Shown: in pieces, positions 1 through 4,836 of the stretch
Layout: the number at the start of each line of letters is the position of its first letter
Position numbering within the stretch: position 1 is the first letter of the stretch
Source: an uncultured Spirochaetaceae bacterium
GTDB lineage: Bacteria > Spirochaetota > Spirochaetia > Treponematales > Treponemataceae
Length of the DNA: 5,615 nucleotides
Assembly (NCBI GenBank): GCA_902797925.1
Contig: CADBUT010000323.1
Location: forward strand, 1 to 5,615
Reading direction: 5' to 3'
Notes under the pieces: generated by a model
The model's database searches: none
Told to the model about the DNA's origin: nothing
What the model saw: the letters and a program-made list of their open reading frames with translations, nothing else
Position numbers and translations under genes: made by a program

Positions 1-706
1 CGCTCTGTATAACCGGCACAAAAGACTGCAATTCCTCGTCTGAATAGTCGTAGCAGTATCTTGCGCTGCCGTTGTTTTGGCTGTTGTCTGAATACCATGC
101 GTTTGCGTTTCGTCCGTGCAGCCTTATGTATGCACAGTTGCCGAAGAACGGTGTCTTTGCGGTTTGTCCGCCGGGCAGGTTCTTTAGCTGAGGCATGTCG
201 CAAAAGACAATTCCGGCATTGCGCTTTTCAAGCCCTTCAAAAACTGATTCTTTAAGCCATTCTGCATGGCGGAATTCGATGACAGCAGGAAAACCCTCAA
301 ACTTTTGGATTAGCTTTGAAAGATAAATCCTGTTGTCAGCTGTATAGTGAAAGCTCTGCGGAAACTGAAACAGCACCGCGCTCAGGCAGCCTTTTTCTTG
401 AACTGGCTTGAGCGCAGCTTTGAAAGTTTCTGCATCGCTCTGCCAGTTTCGGGCAATTTCGTGCGTTAAAAGCCGGTTAGCCTTTATGCTGAACTGAATC
501 TTACCCCTGCACCTTTCGTAAAGCGAAAAAAGCCTCTCACTGGCGGGCATGTTATAGAATGTGTTGTTGAGCTCAAGCGCATTAAACTGTGTGGCATAAT
601 ACGCCAAAAAATCTTTCCGCTTCAAATCAGCCGGATAAAACACGCCCTTCCATTCAGGGTAATCATAGCCGCTTGTGCCTATTAAAATTGGTGATTCTGT
701 TTTCAT
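1..706 (-). CDS. DUF72 (YecE-like) family protein, C-terminus cut by window edge
   Basis: The first 235 residues are visible and read cleanly from the ATG at 706. The frame is open to the left edge, so roughly the last 40-50 residues of a usual 240-290-residue DUF72 protein are missing. Family hallmarks seen in order are IGTSGYDYPEW (about residues 9-19), FNALELNNTFYNMP (41-54), VLFQFP (111-116), IEFRHAEW (143-150), YIRLHGRN (193-200) and RYCYDYSDEEL (216-226). DUF72 proteins adopt a TIM-barrel-like fold; their biochemical role is not established, and I assign none. There is no signal peptide or membrane segment, so it is probably cytoplasmic. The start is fixed by an in-frame TAG at 716-718, four codons upstream. 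No strong Shine-Dalgarno precedes it (only an AAAAGA-like stretch), and a CATAAT hexamer about 11 bases upstream could be a weak -10 box. Confidence 0.93.
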   Translation of the reverse strand, partial: MKTESPILIGTSGYDYPEWKGVFYPADLKRKDFLAYYATQFNALELNNTFYNMPASERLFSLYERCRGKIQFSIKANRLLTHEIARNWQSDAETFKAALKPVQEKGCLSAVLFQFPQSFHYTADNRIYLSKLIQKFEGFPAVIEFRHAEWLKESVFEGLEKRNAGIVFCDMPQLKNLPGGQTAKTPFFGNCAYIRLHGRNANAWYSDNSQNNGSARYCYDYSDEELQSFVPVIQS

Positions 707-767
707 CTGTCTTTTCTATTATGCAAGCTGCGGGGTTTACTGCTTCCGCACAATAATATTGAATTTA

Positions 768-790
768 AAGCCGGAGTACTCACCCGGCTT
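768..790. terminator. Hairpin in spacer, probable two-way terminator
   Basis: AAGCCGG (768-774) and CCGGCTT (784-790) form a perfect 7-bp stem around a 9-base loop that contains the palindrome AGTACT. Reading minus, it is followed by TTAAATT and would lie just downstream of the 835-1152 gene; reading plus, it is followed by ATATTTTT. The T-runs are interrupted, so termination strength is uncertain. The rest of the 707-834 spacer shows nothing clear beyond the weak -10-like hexamer of the DUF72 gene. Confidence 0.5.
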
Positions 791-834
791 ATATTTTTCT
801 GCCGGGCGGTAAAAATACTGGACATCTCCTACTG

Positions 835-1152
835 TTATTTGTCTTTTTTAATTTTAATCTGCGCAATCATATCTGCATTAATGATGCGGACAGTCTTTTT
901 GTCTTCAATTTTAATGAGATTATTTTCTACCTCAAGAACAGTTCCAGCGTAACCGGAAAGTCCGCCTTCGCCATAAAGTTCAACACGCTTTCCTACACAT
1001 TCCGAAAGCAATTTAGAAGCCATAATATTCATTTCTCCTTTTGATCTTTTCTTCTTCAACAATCTGAATCTTCTCTTCCGTGCATAATAATGCGGCAGCA
1101 CAATACACAAGAGAATAATCATCATGTAAATAATCAGGTAACTTGATGTCAT
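835..1152 (-). CDS. Small membrane-anchored protein with SH3/Sm-like C-terminal domain
   Basis: A 105-residue protein. Residues about 4-20 form one hydrophobic segment (TSSYLIIYMMIILLCIVLP), followed by a strongly basic stretch (ARKRRFRLLKKKRSK, 24-38). This predicts a single-pass anchor with the C-terminal part in the cytoplasm. Residues 44-102 look like a small five-strand barrel: VGKRVELYGEGG, then GYAGTVLEVENNLIKIED, then VRIINADMIAQIKI. This pattern resembles the small DUF6897-type proteins common in Clostridia, often with the same anchor; I propose that link from memory, and function is unknown. The start at 1152 has no Shine-Dalgarno but sits 7 bases after a -10-like TACAAT, so the mRNA may be leaderless. 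A strong internal AAAGGAG before Met41/Met44 raises the possibility that a soluble 62-residue form is also, or instead, made. A 75-residue overlapping frame (1013-1240) is a less credible alternative. Confidence 0.72.
   Translation of the reverse strand: MTSSYLIIYMMIILLCIVLPHYYARKRRFRLLKKKRSKGEMNIMASKLLSECVGKRVELYGEGGLSGYAGTVLEVENNLIKIEDKKTVRIINADMIAQIKIKKDK
1035..1039 (-). promoter_or_regulatory. Internal Shine-Dalgarno inside the small membrane-protein gene
   Basis: AGGAG within the run AAAAGGAGAA lies 2 bases before an in-frame ATG at 1032 and 11 bases before a second ATG at 1023. The second would give a protein starting MASKLLSECVGKRV, which is exactly where the soluble domain begins. 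It may mark the true start or a second translation product; neither spacing is ideal. Confidence 0.35.
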
Positions 1153-1159
1153 GGCCGGT

Positions 1160-1188
1160 ATTGTAGCAGAGAATCCAAAGGTTGAAAA
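1160..1188 (-). promoter_or_regulatory. Candidate promoter of the small membrane-protein gene
   Basis: Reading minus: TTTTCA (1188-1183), a 17-base spacer, then TACAAT (1165-1160), matching sigma-70 consensus at 4/6 and 5/6. The -10 ends only 7 bases before the ATG at 1152, so transcription would begin at or next to the start codon. Confidence 0.4.
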
Positions 1189-1304
1189 GAATCATTAATG
1201 GCAAATTCCGCATGAACATACCATAATTTCCGTATAACAATTTTCTGACAGAGCCGGACTGTCCTGAGCTTACCGTTCTGTTCTACAGCAACGATGTGTA
1301 CAGC

Positions 1305-1329
1305 AGCTGCAAGCCCTGCGGCTTTTTTT
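1305..1329 (+). terminator. Orphan plus-strand terminator-like hairpin
   Basis: AGCTGC (1305-1310) can pair with GCGGCT (1318-1323) with one G-U pair, or alternatively AAGCC (1311-1315) with GGCTT (1320-1324). Either is followed by a run of T, and a second run of eight T lies at 1333-1340. The signal works only on the plus strand, where no protein gene is upstream. It could end an unannotated small RNA, or be chance. Confidence 0.4.
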
Positions 1330-1353
1330 GCATTTTTTTTCGTTATTAAATTT

Positions 1354-1402
1354 TAAAAAAAGACTGCCTGATTGGTATGGGTAAATTGACCAAATCAGGC
1401 AG
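1354..1402 (-). terminator. Strong intrinsic terminator of the outer-membrane protein gene
   Basis: Reading minus, CTGCCTGATT (1402-1393) pairs perfectly with AATCAGGCAG (1373-1364), and the stem extends by GGT/ACC after a one-base bulge. It is followed directly by TCTTTTTTT (1363-1355). It lies about 35 bases after the stop codon at 1438, so it is the clear 3' end of the 1438-2787 transcript. Confidence 0.9.
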
Positions 1403-1437
1403 CCGAACTTATTTTAACTCACACTGCAAATCTTGAA

Positions 1438-2787
1438 TTAGAAATTATAAGACCATGAAAGAGGGAAACTGATGTTTGCCTCCTGTCCACGGAGACCTGT
1501 CCAGCTCCATTCATGACCAGATTTAGCATGTGGAACAATGTCGCCGAGAACTACAGATTTAACGCCCATGCTGAATGTGTGAGCTCCCATAGAGAACTCA
1601 AAAGTCGGAACGGCTGCAACAAGCCAGCCGAATTCATCGTTCACTGTCGGTGTAAGAGCTGCACCATTCGGAGCAATTGCATTATTATTAGTATTAACAG
1701 TACCAGCAACCTGTTTCTTTTCTTTAAGACCAGACTGTGCGTAGCACAAGTCAAAAGTAAATGTAGCATCGTTTGAAACTTCATAAGTCAAAGTATTACG
1801 TACACAGAACGGAAGAACTTTTGATGTTGTTCCGCCAATTTTATTGTATCCGACAGCGATGTTTACATCGTCTGAAATGCCGTTGCGGAAATCGAAACCG
1901 GCACCGACATCAAACAGGAAAGCTGTTGTAGCTTTTGTGTTCTTTACCGTAGAAGCTTTTGCTGTGTAGAAACCTGCACCTGCATGAATAGTGGTGCCGA
2001 TTTTAGCTTCCTGCAAGCCTTTAAATGTAGCAGCTACATAGAATGTATGATCCTGATAAGCTTTGTCACTCTGTTCAGCAAGATAACCTGTTTCTGCGCC
2101 AAAGTTGCCTGCCCATTTAGCACCAACTTCGAATAAGTCAGCTGAATACTTTGCACCAAGAGCTGCTCCGTTGAACATGCCCTTCTTAATCATTGTATCT
2201 CTATCTGCACCTGCAGAACGAAGACCGAAACCGATTTTAAGGCCAGGAACACCGATGTATGAAACCTGAATTCCGTCTTTAATCAGCATGTGGATATTCT
2301 CAAAATTTCCTACGAGGCCCTTAATTGTGTTCCAGCCCTCGTTATAGTCATCTGTCCAGCCGTCTCCTGAGAAATTTGGTCCAAGCTTGAATGCATAGCC
2401 GACACCGGCAAGATTACCAACACCAACTTCAAGCCAGTCAACCGGCTTAAGAAGAGCTGCAACTCTTGAGCGGTTGCCGTCACTTGCGTTTGCTGCTGAG
2501 TTCCATGACCAGCGCGGCTTAAAAGAAAGAATTGATGATTCTGCCGGAGTCAGGGTCTGAAGGTCAAAGCGGATTTTGCCTTTAACCCTTGCCCTTCCGT
2601 CAGCAGTAATAGCTTCACCGACTACTTCTTCTCTGAGAAAATAGTTATCTGTAAAACCCCAGTAGTGGTTTCCGCCATCAACTGTAATTACCGGTTCTGT
2701 TGAAACTGTATTTGTTACAGACACAGTCTGAGAGAATGCCGCAAAAACTACGGCAAGACAAGCTAAAATAGCAATGATTCTTTTCAT
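1438..2787 (-). CDS. Outer-membrane beta-barrel protein, treponemal type
   Basis: A complete 449-residue protein. Residues 1-19 form a signal peptide: Lys2-Arg3, a hydrophobic core IIAILACLAVVFAA, then a small-residue cleavage zone near FAAFS-Q. The Cys at 10 lies inside the core, not in a lipobox, so it is not a lipoprotein. The mature part alternates hydrophobic and polar residues and is rich in Gly, aromatic residues and Asn/Asp, typical of beta strands joined by loops. It ends LSWSYNF with a terminal Phe, as expected for a BAM-recognised barrel. Treponemes carry many such proteins, often abundant or porin-like; substrate is unknown. The start is secure: AAGGAG lies 8 bases before the ATG. 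It appears to be monocistronic, with a promoter and dyads upstream and a strong terminator downstream. The dyads suggest repression by a metal-type regulator (inference). Confidence 0.85.
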   Translation of the reverse strand: MKRIIAILACLAVVFAAFSQTVSVTNTVSTEPVITVDGGNHYWGFTDNYFLREEVVGEAITADGRARVKGKIRFDLQTLTPAESSILSFKPRWSWNSAANASDGNRSRVAALLKPVDWLEVGVGNLAGVGYAFKLGPNFSGDGWTDDYNEGWNTIKGLVGNFENIHMLIKDGIQVSYIGVPGLKIGFGLRSAGADRDTMIKKGMFNGAALGAKYSADLFEVGAKWAGNFGAETGYLAEQSDKAYQDHTFYVAATFKGLQEAKIGTTIHAGAGFYTAKASTVKNTKATTAFLFDVGAGFDFRNGISDDVNIAVGYNKIGGTTSKVLPFCVRNTLTYEVSNDATFTFDLCYAQSGLKEKKQVAGTVNTNNNAIAPNGAALTPTVNDEFGWLVAAVPTFEFSMGAHTFSMGVKSVVLGDIVPHAKSGHEWSWTGLRGQEANISFPLSWSYNF

Positions 2788-2815
2788 AAAAGAAACTCCT
2801 TTTTTAAGTTTTTTT

Positions 2816-2831
2816 GTTAGCCTAAGCTAAC
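2816..2831. promoter_or_regulatory. Operator-like dyad at the outer-membrane protein promoter
   Basis: GTTAGCCTAAGCTAAC has 6-base arms GTTAGC/GCTAAC around CTAA. It overlaps the proposed -10 and start of transcription, 29 bases before the start codon. The TTAG-CTAA pattern recalls DtxR/MntR-family operators (for example the known DtxR consensus with core GTTAGSCTAAC). The regulator itself is not in the window. Confidence 0.5.
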
Positions 2832-2852
2832 GTAAATGAAAAATATTGTCAA
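2824..2852 (-). promoter_or_regulatory. Candidate promoter of the outer-membrane protein gene
   Basis: Reading minus: a perfect TTGACA (2852-2847), a 17-base spacer, and TAGCTT (2829-2824), a weak -10 that is embedded in the dyad. It would give a leader of about 30 bases carrying the AAGGAG site. An alternative is TTGTTA (about 2870) with TATTTT, 18 bases apart; I cannot choose with certainty. Confidence 0.5.
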
Positions 2853-2855
2853 TAT

Positions 2856-2867
2856 GTTAGACTTAAC
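2856..2867. promoter_or_regulatory. Second operator-like dyad upstream of the outer-membrane protein gene
   Basis: GTTAGACTTAAC, with arms GTTA/TAAC and the same TTAGACT core as the site at 3117-3132. It lies just upstream of the TTGACA box and is 40 bases (about four helical turns) from the site at 2816, a spacing compatible with cooperative binding. Confidence 0.4.
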
Positions 2868-2897
2868 AAACATATTTTTTATTTTACAGTTTCCAGC

Positions 2898-2990
2898 TTA
2901 CAGCCTGTTTTCTGCTTGCATAAAGCGGGCGTAAATACTGCCAACCTTTATAAGCTCTTCATGTTTACCCTGTTCTGCAACATTTTTTTT
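2898..2990 (-). pseudogene. C-terminal remnant of an ABC exporter ATPase
   Basis: Reading minus and ending at TAA (2900-2898), the last 27 codons read VAEQGKHEELIKVGSIYARF followed by MQAENRL. This is the familiar end of fused ABC exporters (MsbA/MDR type), where a conserved GKxxEQGxHEEL stretch follows the H-loop and is followed by GxYARL/F. Nothing upstream in this frame resembles Walker A, the signature motif or the transmembrane domain. Similarity fades at a run of eight A (2990-2983), where the last matching residues may be KKN. There is no start codon in a useful place. I read it as the surviving tail of a deleted gene, not a functional protein. Confidence 0.7.
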
Positions 2991-3028
2991 CGTATATTTC
3001 CAATAAGGTTGAAAGTTGCAACGTGACT

Positions 3029-3085
3029 CATGGTTATAGAAATGCCATGAAACAGGACGTTTCTAAGCCAGAATACCACTTAGAA
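3029..3085 (+). other. Two tandem hairpins before an orphan ribosome binding site
   Basis: CATGG (3029-3033)/CCATG (3045-3049) and TTCTAAG (3061-3067)/CTTAGAA (3079-3085) are two perfect stems, 11 bases apart. They precede AAGGAG and an ATG on the plus strand, as a structured mRNA leader would. The same stretch is also an open plus-strand frame ending EYHLEEAN at a TAG (3095-3097), so it could instead be the 3' end of a lost gene. I do not recognise either. Confidence 0.35.
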
Positions 3086-3100
3086 GAGGCTAACTAGAAA

Positions 3101-3126
3101 AAGGAGTTATTATGCTGTTATATTAG
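3101..3126 (+). pseudogene. Orphan translation start leading to a four-codon frame
   Basis: AAGGAG (3101-3106) is 5 bases from an ATG (3112), near-ideal spacing, but the frame reads only Met-Leu-Leu-Tyr and stops at 3124-3126. The stretch GGCTAAC...AAAAAGGAGTT...ATG resembles the leader of the outer-membrane protein gene on the other strand, so it may be a copy of such a 5' region whose coding part was lost. Confidence 0.35.
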
Positions 3127-3132
3127 ACTAAC
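3117..3132. promoter_or_regulatory. Third GTTA...CTAAC operator-like dyad
   Basis: GTTATATTAGACTAAC matches the minus-strand reading of the site at 2816-2831 (GTTAGCTTAGGCTAAC) at 13 of 16 positions. It lies inside the gene-free region and does not sit before any intact gene, consistent with a duplicated or stranded promoter segment. Confidence 0.35.
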
Positions 3133-3139
3133 ATCAAGC

Positions 3140-3174
3140 AAAATTGCAATTTAGAGCAAAAGTTGCATTTTGGA
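3140..3174. repeat. Short imperfect tandem repeat
   Basis: AAAATTGCAATTTAGA (3140-3155) is followed by AAAAGTTGCATTTTGGA (3158-3174). The first unit contains the perfect palindrome AAATTGCAATTT. No coding frame covers it convincingly. Function unknown. Confidence 0.5.
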
Positions 3175-3236
3175 AATCAACAACCTCGCTGCAGAACGAC
3201 GAAGTATGCTGTTCTTAAAAGGAATTGCACCCGGGC

Positions 3237-3297
3237 TTGATACCATTTGTTTCGACGCAGACTCGCAGCGAAGCTTTTAGCGGTGTCGGGTTATCAA
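3237..3297. repeat. Large nested inverted repeat downstream of the ZIP gene
   Basis: TTGATACC (3237-3244) pairs with GGTTATCAA (3289-3297) with one bulged base; inside it CGACGC (3253-3258) pairs with GTGTCG (3283-3288, one G-U) and CGC (3264-3266) with GCG (3280-3282). The centre, CGCAGCGAAGCTTTTAGCG (3264-3282), recurs with two differences at 4303-4321. It begins 32 bases after the ZIP stop codon and would be in that gene's 3' untranslated region. It looks like a dispersed intergenic element; no T-run follows, so it is not a classic terminator. Confidence 0.55.
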
Positions 3298-3328
3298 ACC
3301 ATCGGCACGAATCAACAGTAAATTTAAA

Positions 3329-4108
3329 TTAGCCCAGTGCTACGTCCAGAATCATCATAAGAACAAAACCGAGCATGAACATGACTGTACCCAGGTTTGA
3401 GTGTTCGCCCTCTGCCATTTCTGGAACAAGCTCTTCGACCACAACAAAAATCATTGCACCGGCGGCAAAACTCAAAAAATATGGAAGAATTGAAACAATC
3501 CGGCTTGCAAGAAGAATCGTAAAAAAACCTGCGGCCGGCTCTACAATACCTGAAAGAATCCCGTACCAGCAGGAGCGCGCTTTTGACAAGCCCTTTGAAT
3601 GAAGCGGCATTGAAATAATTGCACCTTCGGGGAAGTTCTGGATTGCAATTCCAAGTGCAAGACTGAGCGCGCCAGCTTCTGTAATCTGTGCTGCCCCTGA
3701 AGCCCAGCCTGCATAGAGAATTCCGACAGCCATTCCTTCCGGTATATTGTGAAGTGTAACGGCAAGAACCATCATCGTAGTTTTTTGAAGATTAGTTTTA
3801 ACTCCCTCGTGGCTTTCGTCAAGGTGCATGTGAGGAATCACTTTATCCAGAATCAAGAGAAAAATCATTCCGGCGCAAAAGCCCACCGCCGCAGGAATAA
3901 AGGCAAGTTTCCCGCGGTCAGCCGACATTTCCATTGATGGAATCAAAAGGCTCCATACCGAAGCTGCCACCATAACTCCGGCAGCAAAACCCGAAAGCAT
4001 ATTCTGAAGCTTAACGTCCAGTTCCCGCTTCATAAAGAAAACGAGAGCTGCGCCAAGCGATGTTCCTAAAAACGGAATCAATAAGCCCCTAGCAATTATC
4101 CAGTTCAT
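3329..4108 (-). CDS. ZIP-family divalent metal transporter (GufA/ZupT-like)
   Basis: A complete 259-residue integral inner-membrane protein with about eight hydrophobic segments, the normal size for bacterial ZIP proteins, which import zinc, iron, manganese or related ions. Key motifs: TLHNIPEGMAVG at 118-129 (metal-binding His120, Asn121, Glu124), IAIQNFPEGAIISMPL at 154-169 (Asn158, Glu161), SGIVEPAAG at 186-194, and VVVEELVPE at 222-230. A His/acid-rich loop, HMHLDESHEG (93-102), lies between the third and fourth segments, as usual. The second motif has Gln in place of a first His, which is common in this subfamily. Metal preference cannot be read from sequence. The start is the ATG at 4108: no Shine-Dalgarno precedes it, but a perfect TATAAT ends six bases upstream, so the mRNA is probably leaderless. 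A dyad-like ATTATACTAAC overlaps that promoter, suggesting metal-responsive control. Confidence 0.93.
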   Translation of the reverse strand: MNWIIARGLLIPFLGTSLGAALVFFMKRELDVKLQNMLSGFAAGVMVAASVWSLLIPSMEMSADRGKLAFIPAAVGFCAGMIFLLILDKVIPHMHLDESHEGVKTNLQKTTMMVLAVTLHNIPEGMAVGILYAGWASGAAQITEAGALSLALGIAIQNFPEGAIISMPLHSKGLSKARSCWYGILSGIVEPAAGFFTILLASRIVSILPYFLSFAAGAMIFVVVEELVPEMAEGEHSNLGTVMFMLGFVLMMILDVALG

Positions 4109-4114
4109 AATCTG

Positions 4115-4144
4115 ATTATACTAACAAGCAGATGAAGTTGTAAA
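4115..4144 (-). promoter_or_regulatory. Promoter of the ZIP gene with overlapping operator-like sequence
   Basis: Reading minus: TTTACA (4144-4139), an 18-base spacer, TATAAT (4120-4115). The match to sigma-70 consensus is 5/6 and 6/6. Only six bases separate it from the ATG, so the transcript would start at about the start codon. On the plus strand 4115-4125 reads ATTATACTAAC, 10/11 identical to 3122-3132, linking it to the dyads near the outer-membrane protein gene. Confidence 0.65.
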
Positions 4145-4187
4145 CTATTGCTTTTGCTGTATTATTTCCCACATTATGCCCATGTTC

Positions 4188-4260
4188 TTAAAGCCGCCTT
4201 TGGAATACAAGCAGTACAACAGCGCCGAACCAGACAGTTGAAAGCAACAGCACCTCAGCT
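4188..4260 (-). pseudogene. Possible C-terminal tail of a lost membrane protein
   Basis: Reading minus, the frame reads SAEVLLLSTVWFGAVVLLVF then QRRL and a TAA stop (4190-4188). A hydrophobic helix ending in Arg-Arg is typical of the C-terminus of ABC-2-type permeases and other membrane proteins. The frame is closed by a stop just upstream and has no good start, so at best it is a remnant. Chance is possible. Confidence 0.25.
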
Positions 4261-4288
4261 GATTAAAGCCAGACCACAGAGCAATAAG

Positions 4289-4332
4289 ATTGCCCGGTCA
4301 TCCGCAGCGAAACTTTGAGCGAGCCGGACAAT
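4289..4332. repeat. Intergenic inverted repeat sharing its core with the element at 3237-3297
   Basis: ATTGCCCGG (4289-4297) is the inverse of CCGGACAAT (4324-4332) with one difference that gives a G-U pair, a 9-bp stem. The loop contains CGCAGCGAAACTTTGAGCG (4303-4321), 17/19 identical to 3264-3282 in the same orientation. The flank carries CAATGACACA twice (4329-4338 and 4346-4355). The style resembles the dispersed ATTGCCGGG...CCCGGCAATGACA palindromes found in many bacteria. It lies 37 bases after the AbrB-like gene. Confidence 0.55.
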
Positions 4333-4368
4333 GACACAGCGGCGGCAATGACACACTCGAAATTTGAC

Positions 4369-4836
4369 CTAAAAAACTTGAATTTCGCTTTCATGTTTCA
4401 AAGATTCATCTAATAACGGGCCAAATGCGCCCATAGTAAATGCTATATCGCTGCTTCGGATAGACAGAAGCTTCATTCCTTTTTCAAGCTTCAGAAATGA
4501 CAGCACTTCATCATTAAGCAGAATCATTCCGTCTTTGCTAATTTCAAGCCAAGTATAAAAACGGCCTTTATATTTTATAAAAGCCCCTGCTTTGCAAGTA
4601 TAATCTCTTAATTGCGGATTTTCATTGAGTATGTGGCCGAGTTTTGAAGGCGCTAACAGCATTTTTCTTGTTACACAAAAGCCGCCTGTTTTTTTGCTGC
4701 CGGTCAATAAATAGATTTTGCCTTCTGAAGCAATATCATATTCCTGAACTGCCTGTTCCGGGAACTGTATCGCTCCGTTTTCTCTTATAAGCGATTTTCC
4801 AAATATGAATTTTCCGCCTTTATTCATCTGCGGCAT
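4369..4836 (-). CDS. AbrB/SpoVT-like protein with two swapped-hairpin repeats
   Basis: A 155-residue protein that appears to contain two copies of an AbrB-like half. Copy one spans about residues 10-53: FGKSLIRENGAIQFPEQAVQ, then EYDI, EGKIYLLTGSKKTGGF. Copy two spans about 85-136: FIKYKGRFYTWLEI, then KDGMILLNDEVLSFLKLEKG, then MKLLSIRSSDIAF. In each, a strand-turn-strand with a DG/NG turn leads to a Pro- or Asn-led helix and a 'G+KxxLL' strand, as in AbrB/SpoVT hairpins. I recall similar two-repeat proteins with a GSxxxGGF motif in methanogens, Clostridia and spirochaetes; whether they bind DNA is not known to me. Start: ATG at 4836 with AAGGG 7 bases upstream is preferred to a GTG at 4869. 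It overlaps the HEAT-repeat gene by 17 bases, so translation is probably coupled. Confidence 0.75.
   Translation of the reverse strand: MPQMNKGGKFIFGKSLIRENGAIQFPEQAVQEYDIASEGKIYLLTGSKKTGGFCVTRKMLLAPSKLGHILNENPQLRDYTCKAGAFIKYKGRFYTWLEISKDGMILLNDEVLSFLKLEKGMKLLSIRSSDIAFTMGAFGPLLDESLKHESEIQVF

Noticed and set aside
1013..1240. A 75-residue minus-strand frame overlapping the small membrane-protein gene
   Set aside because: It starts with TTG without a ribosome binding site, and its composition after the first 20 residues is not protein-like compared with the clear anchor-plus-domain layout of the overlapping frame.
1245..1349. Plus-strand frame reading LTVLFYSND...SSCKPCG, a thioredoxin/glutaredoxin-like CxxC look
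   Set aside because: No ATG, GTG or TTG start in a useful place, the frame is about 35 codons, and the CxxC codons coincide with the terminator hairpin. Probably chance.
1513..1776. Plus-strand frame opposite the outer-membrane protein gene
   Set aside because: A shadow of the well-supported minus-strand gene, with no ribosome binding site or recognisable domain.
3050..3097. Cobalamin-riboswitch-like string AAGCCAGAATACC (3065-3077)
   Set aside because: It resembles the 3' conserved part of B12 riboswitches, but the GGGAA, GGTG-AA-TCC and CCCGC-ACTG segments are absent upstream, and here the string lies inside a local hairpin. A cobalamin riboswitch cannot be supported.
3197..3215. AGAAC...GTTCT inverted repeat, as a possible insertion-sequence end
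   Set aside because: Only five bases per arm, no transposase frame and no target-site duplication found around it.
3151..3280. Short frames on both strands, such as a plus-strand 41-codon frame after 3153 and a minus-strand 31-codon frame starting MVSSPGAIPF
   Set aside because: They lie within repeats, lack ribosome binding sites and resemble no family I know. They are most likely spurious translations of an intergenic repeat.
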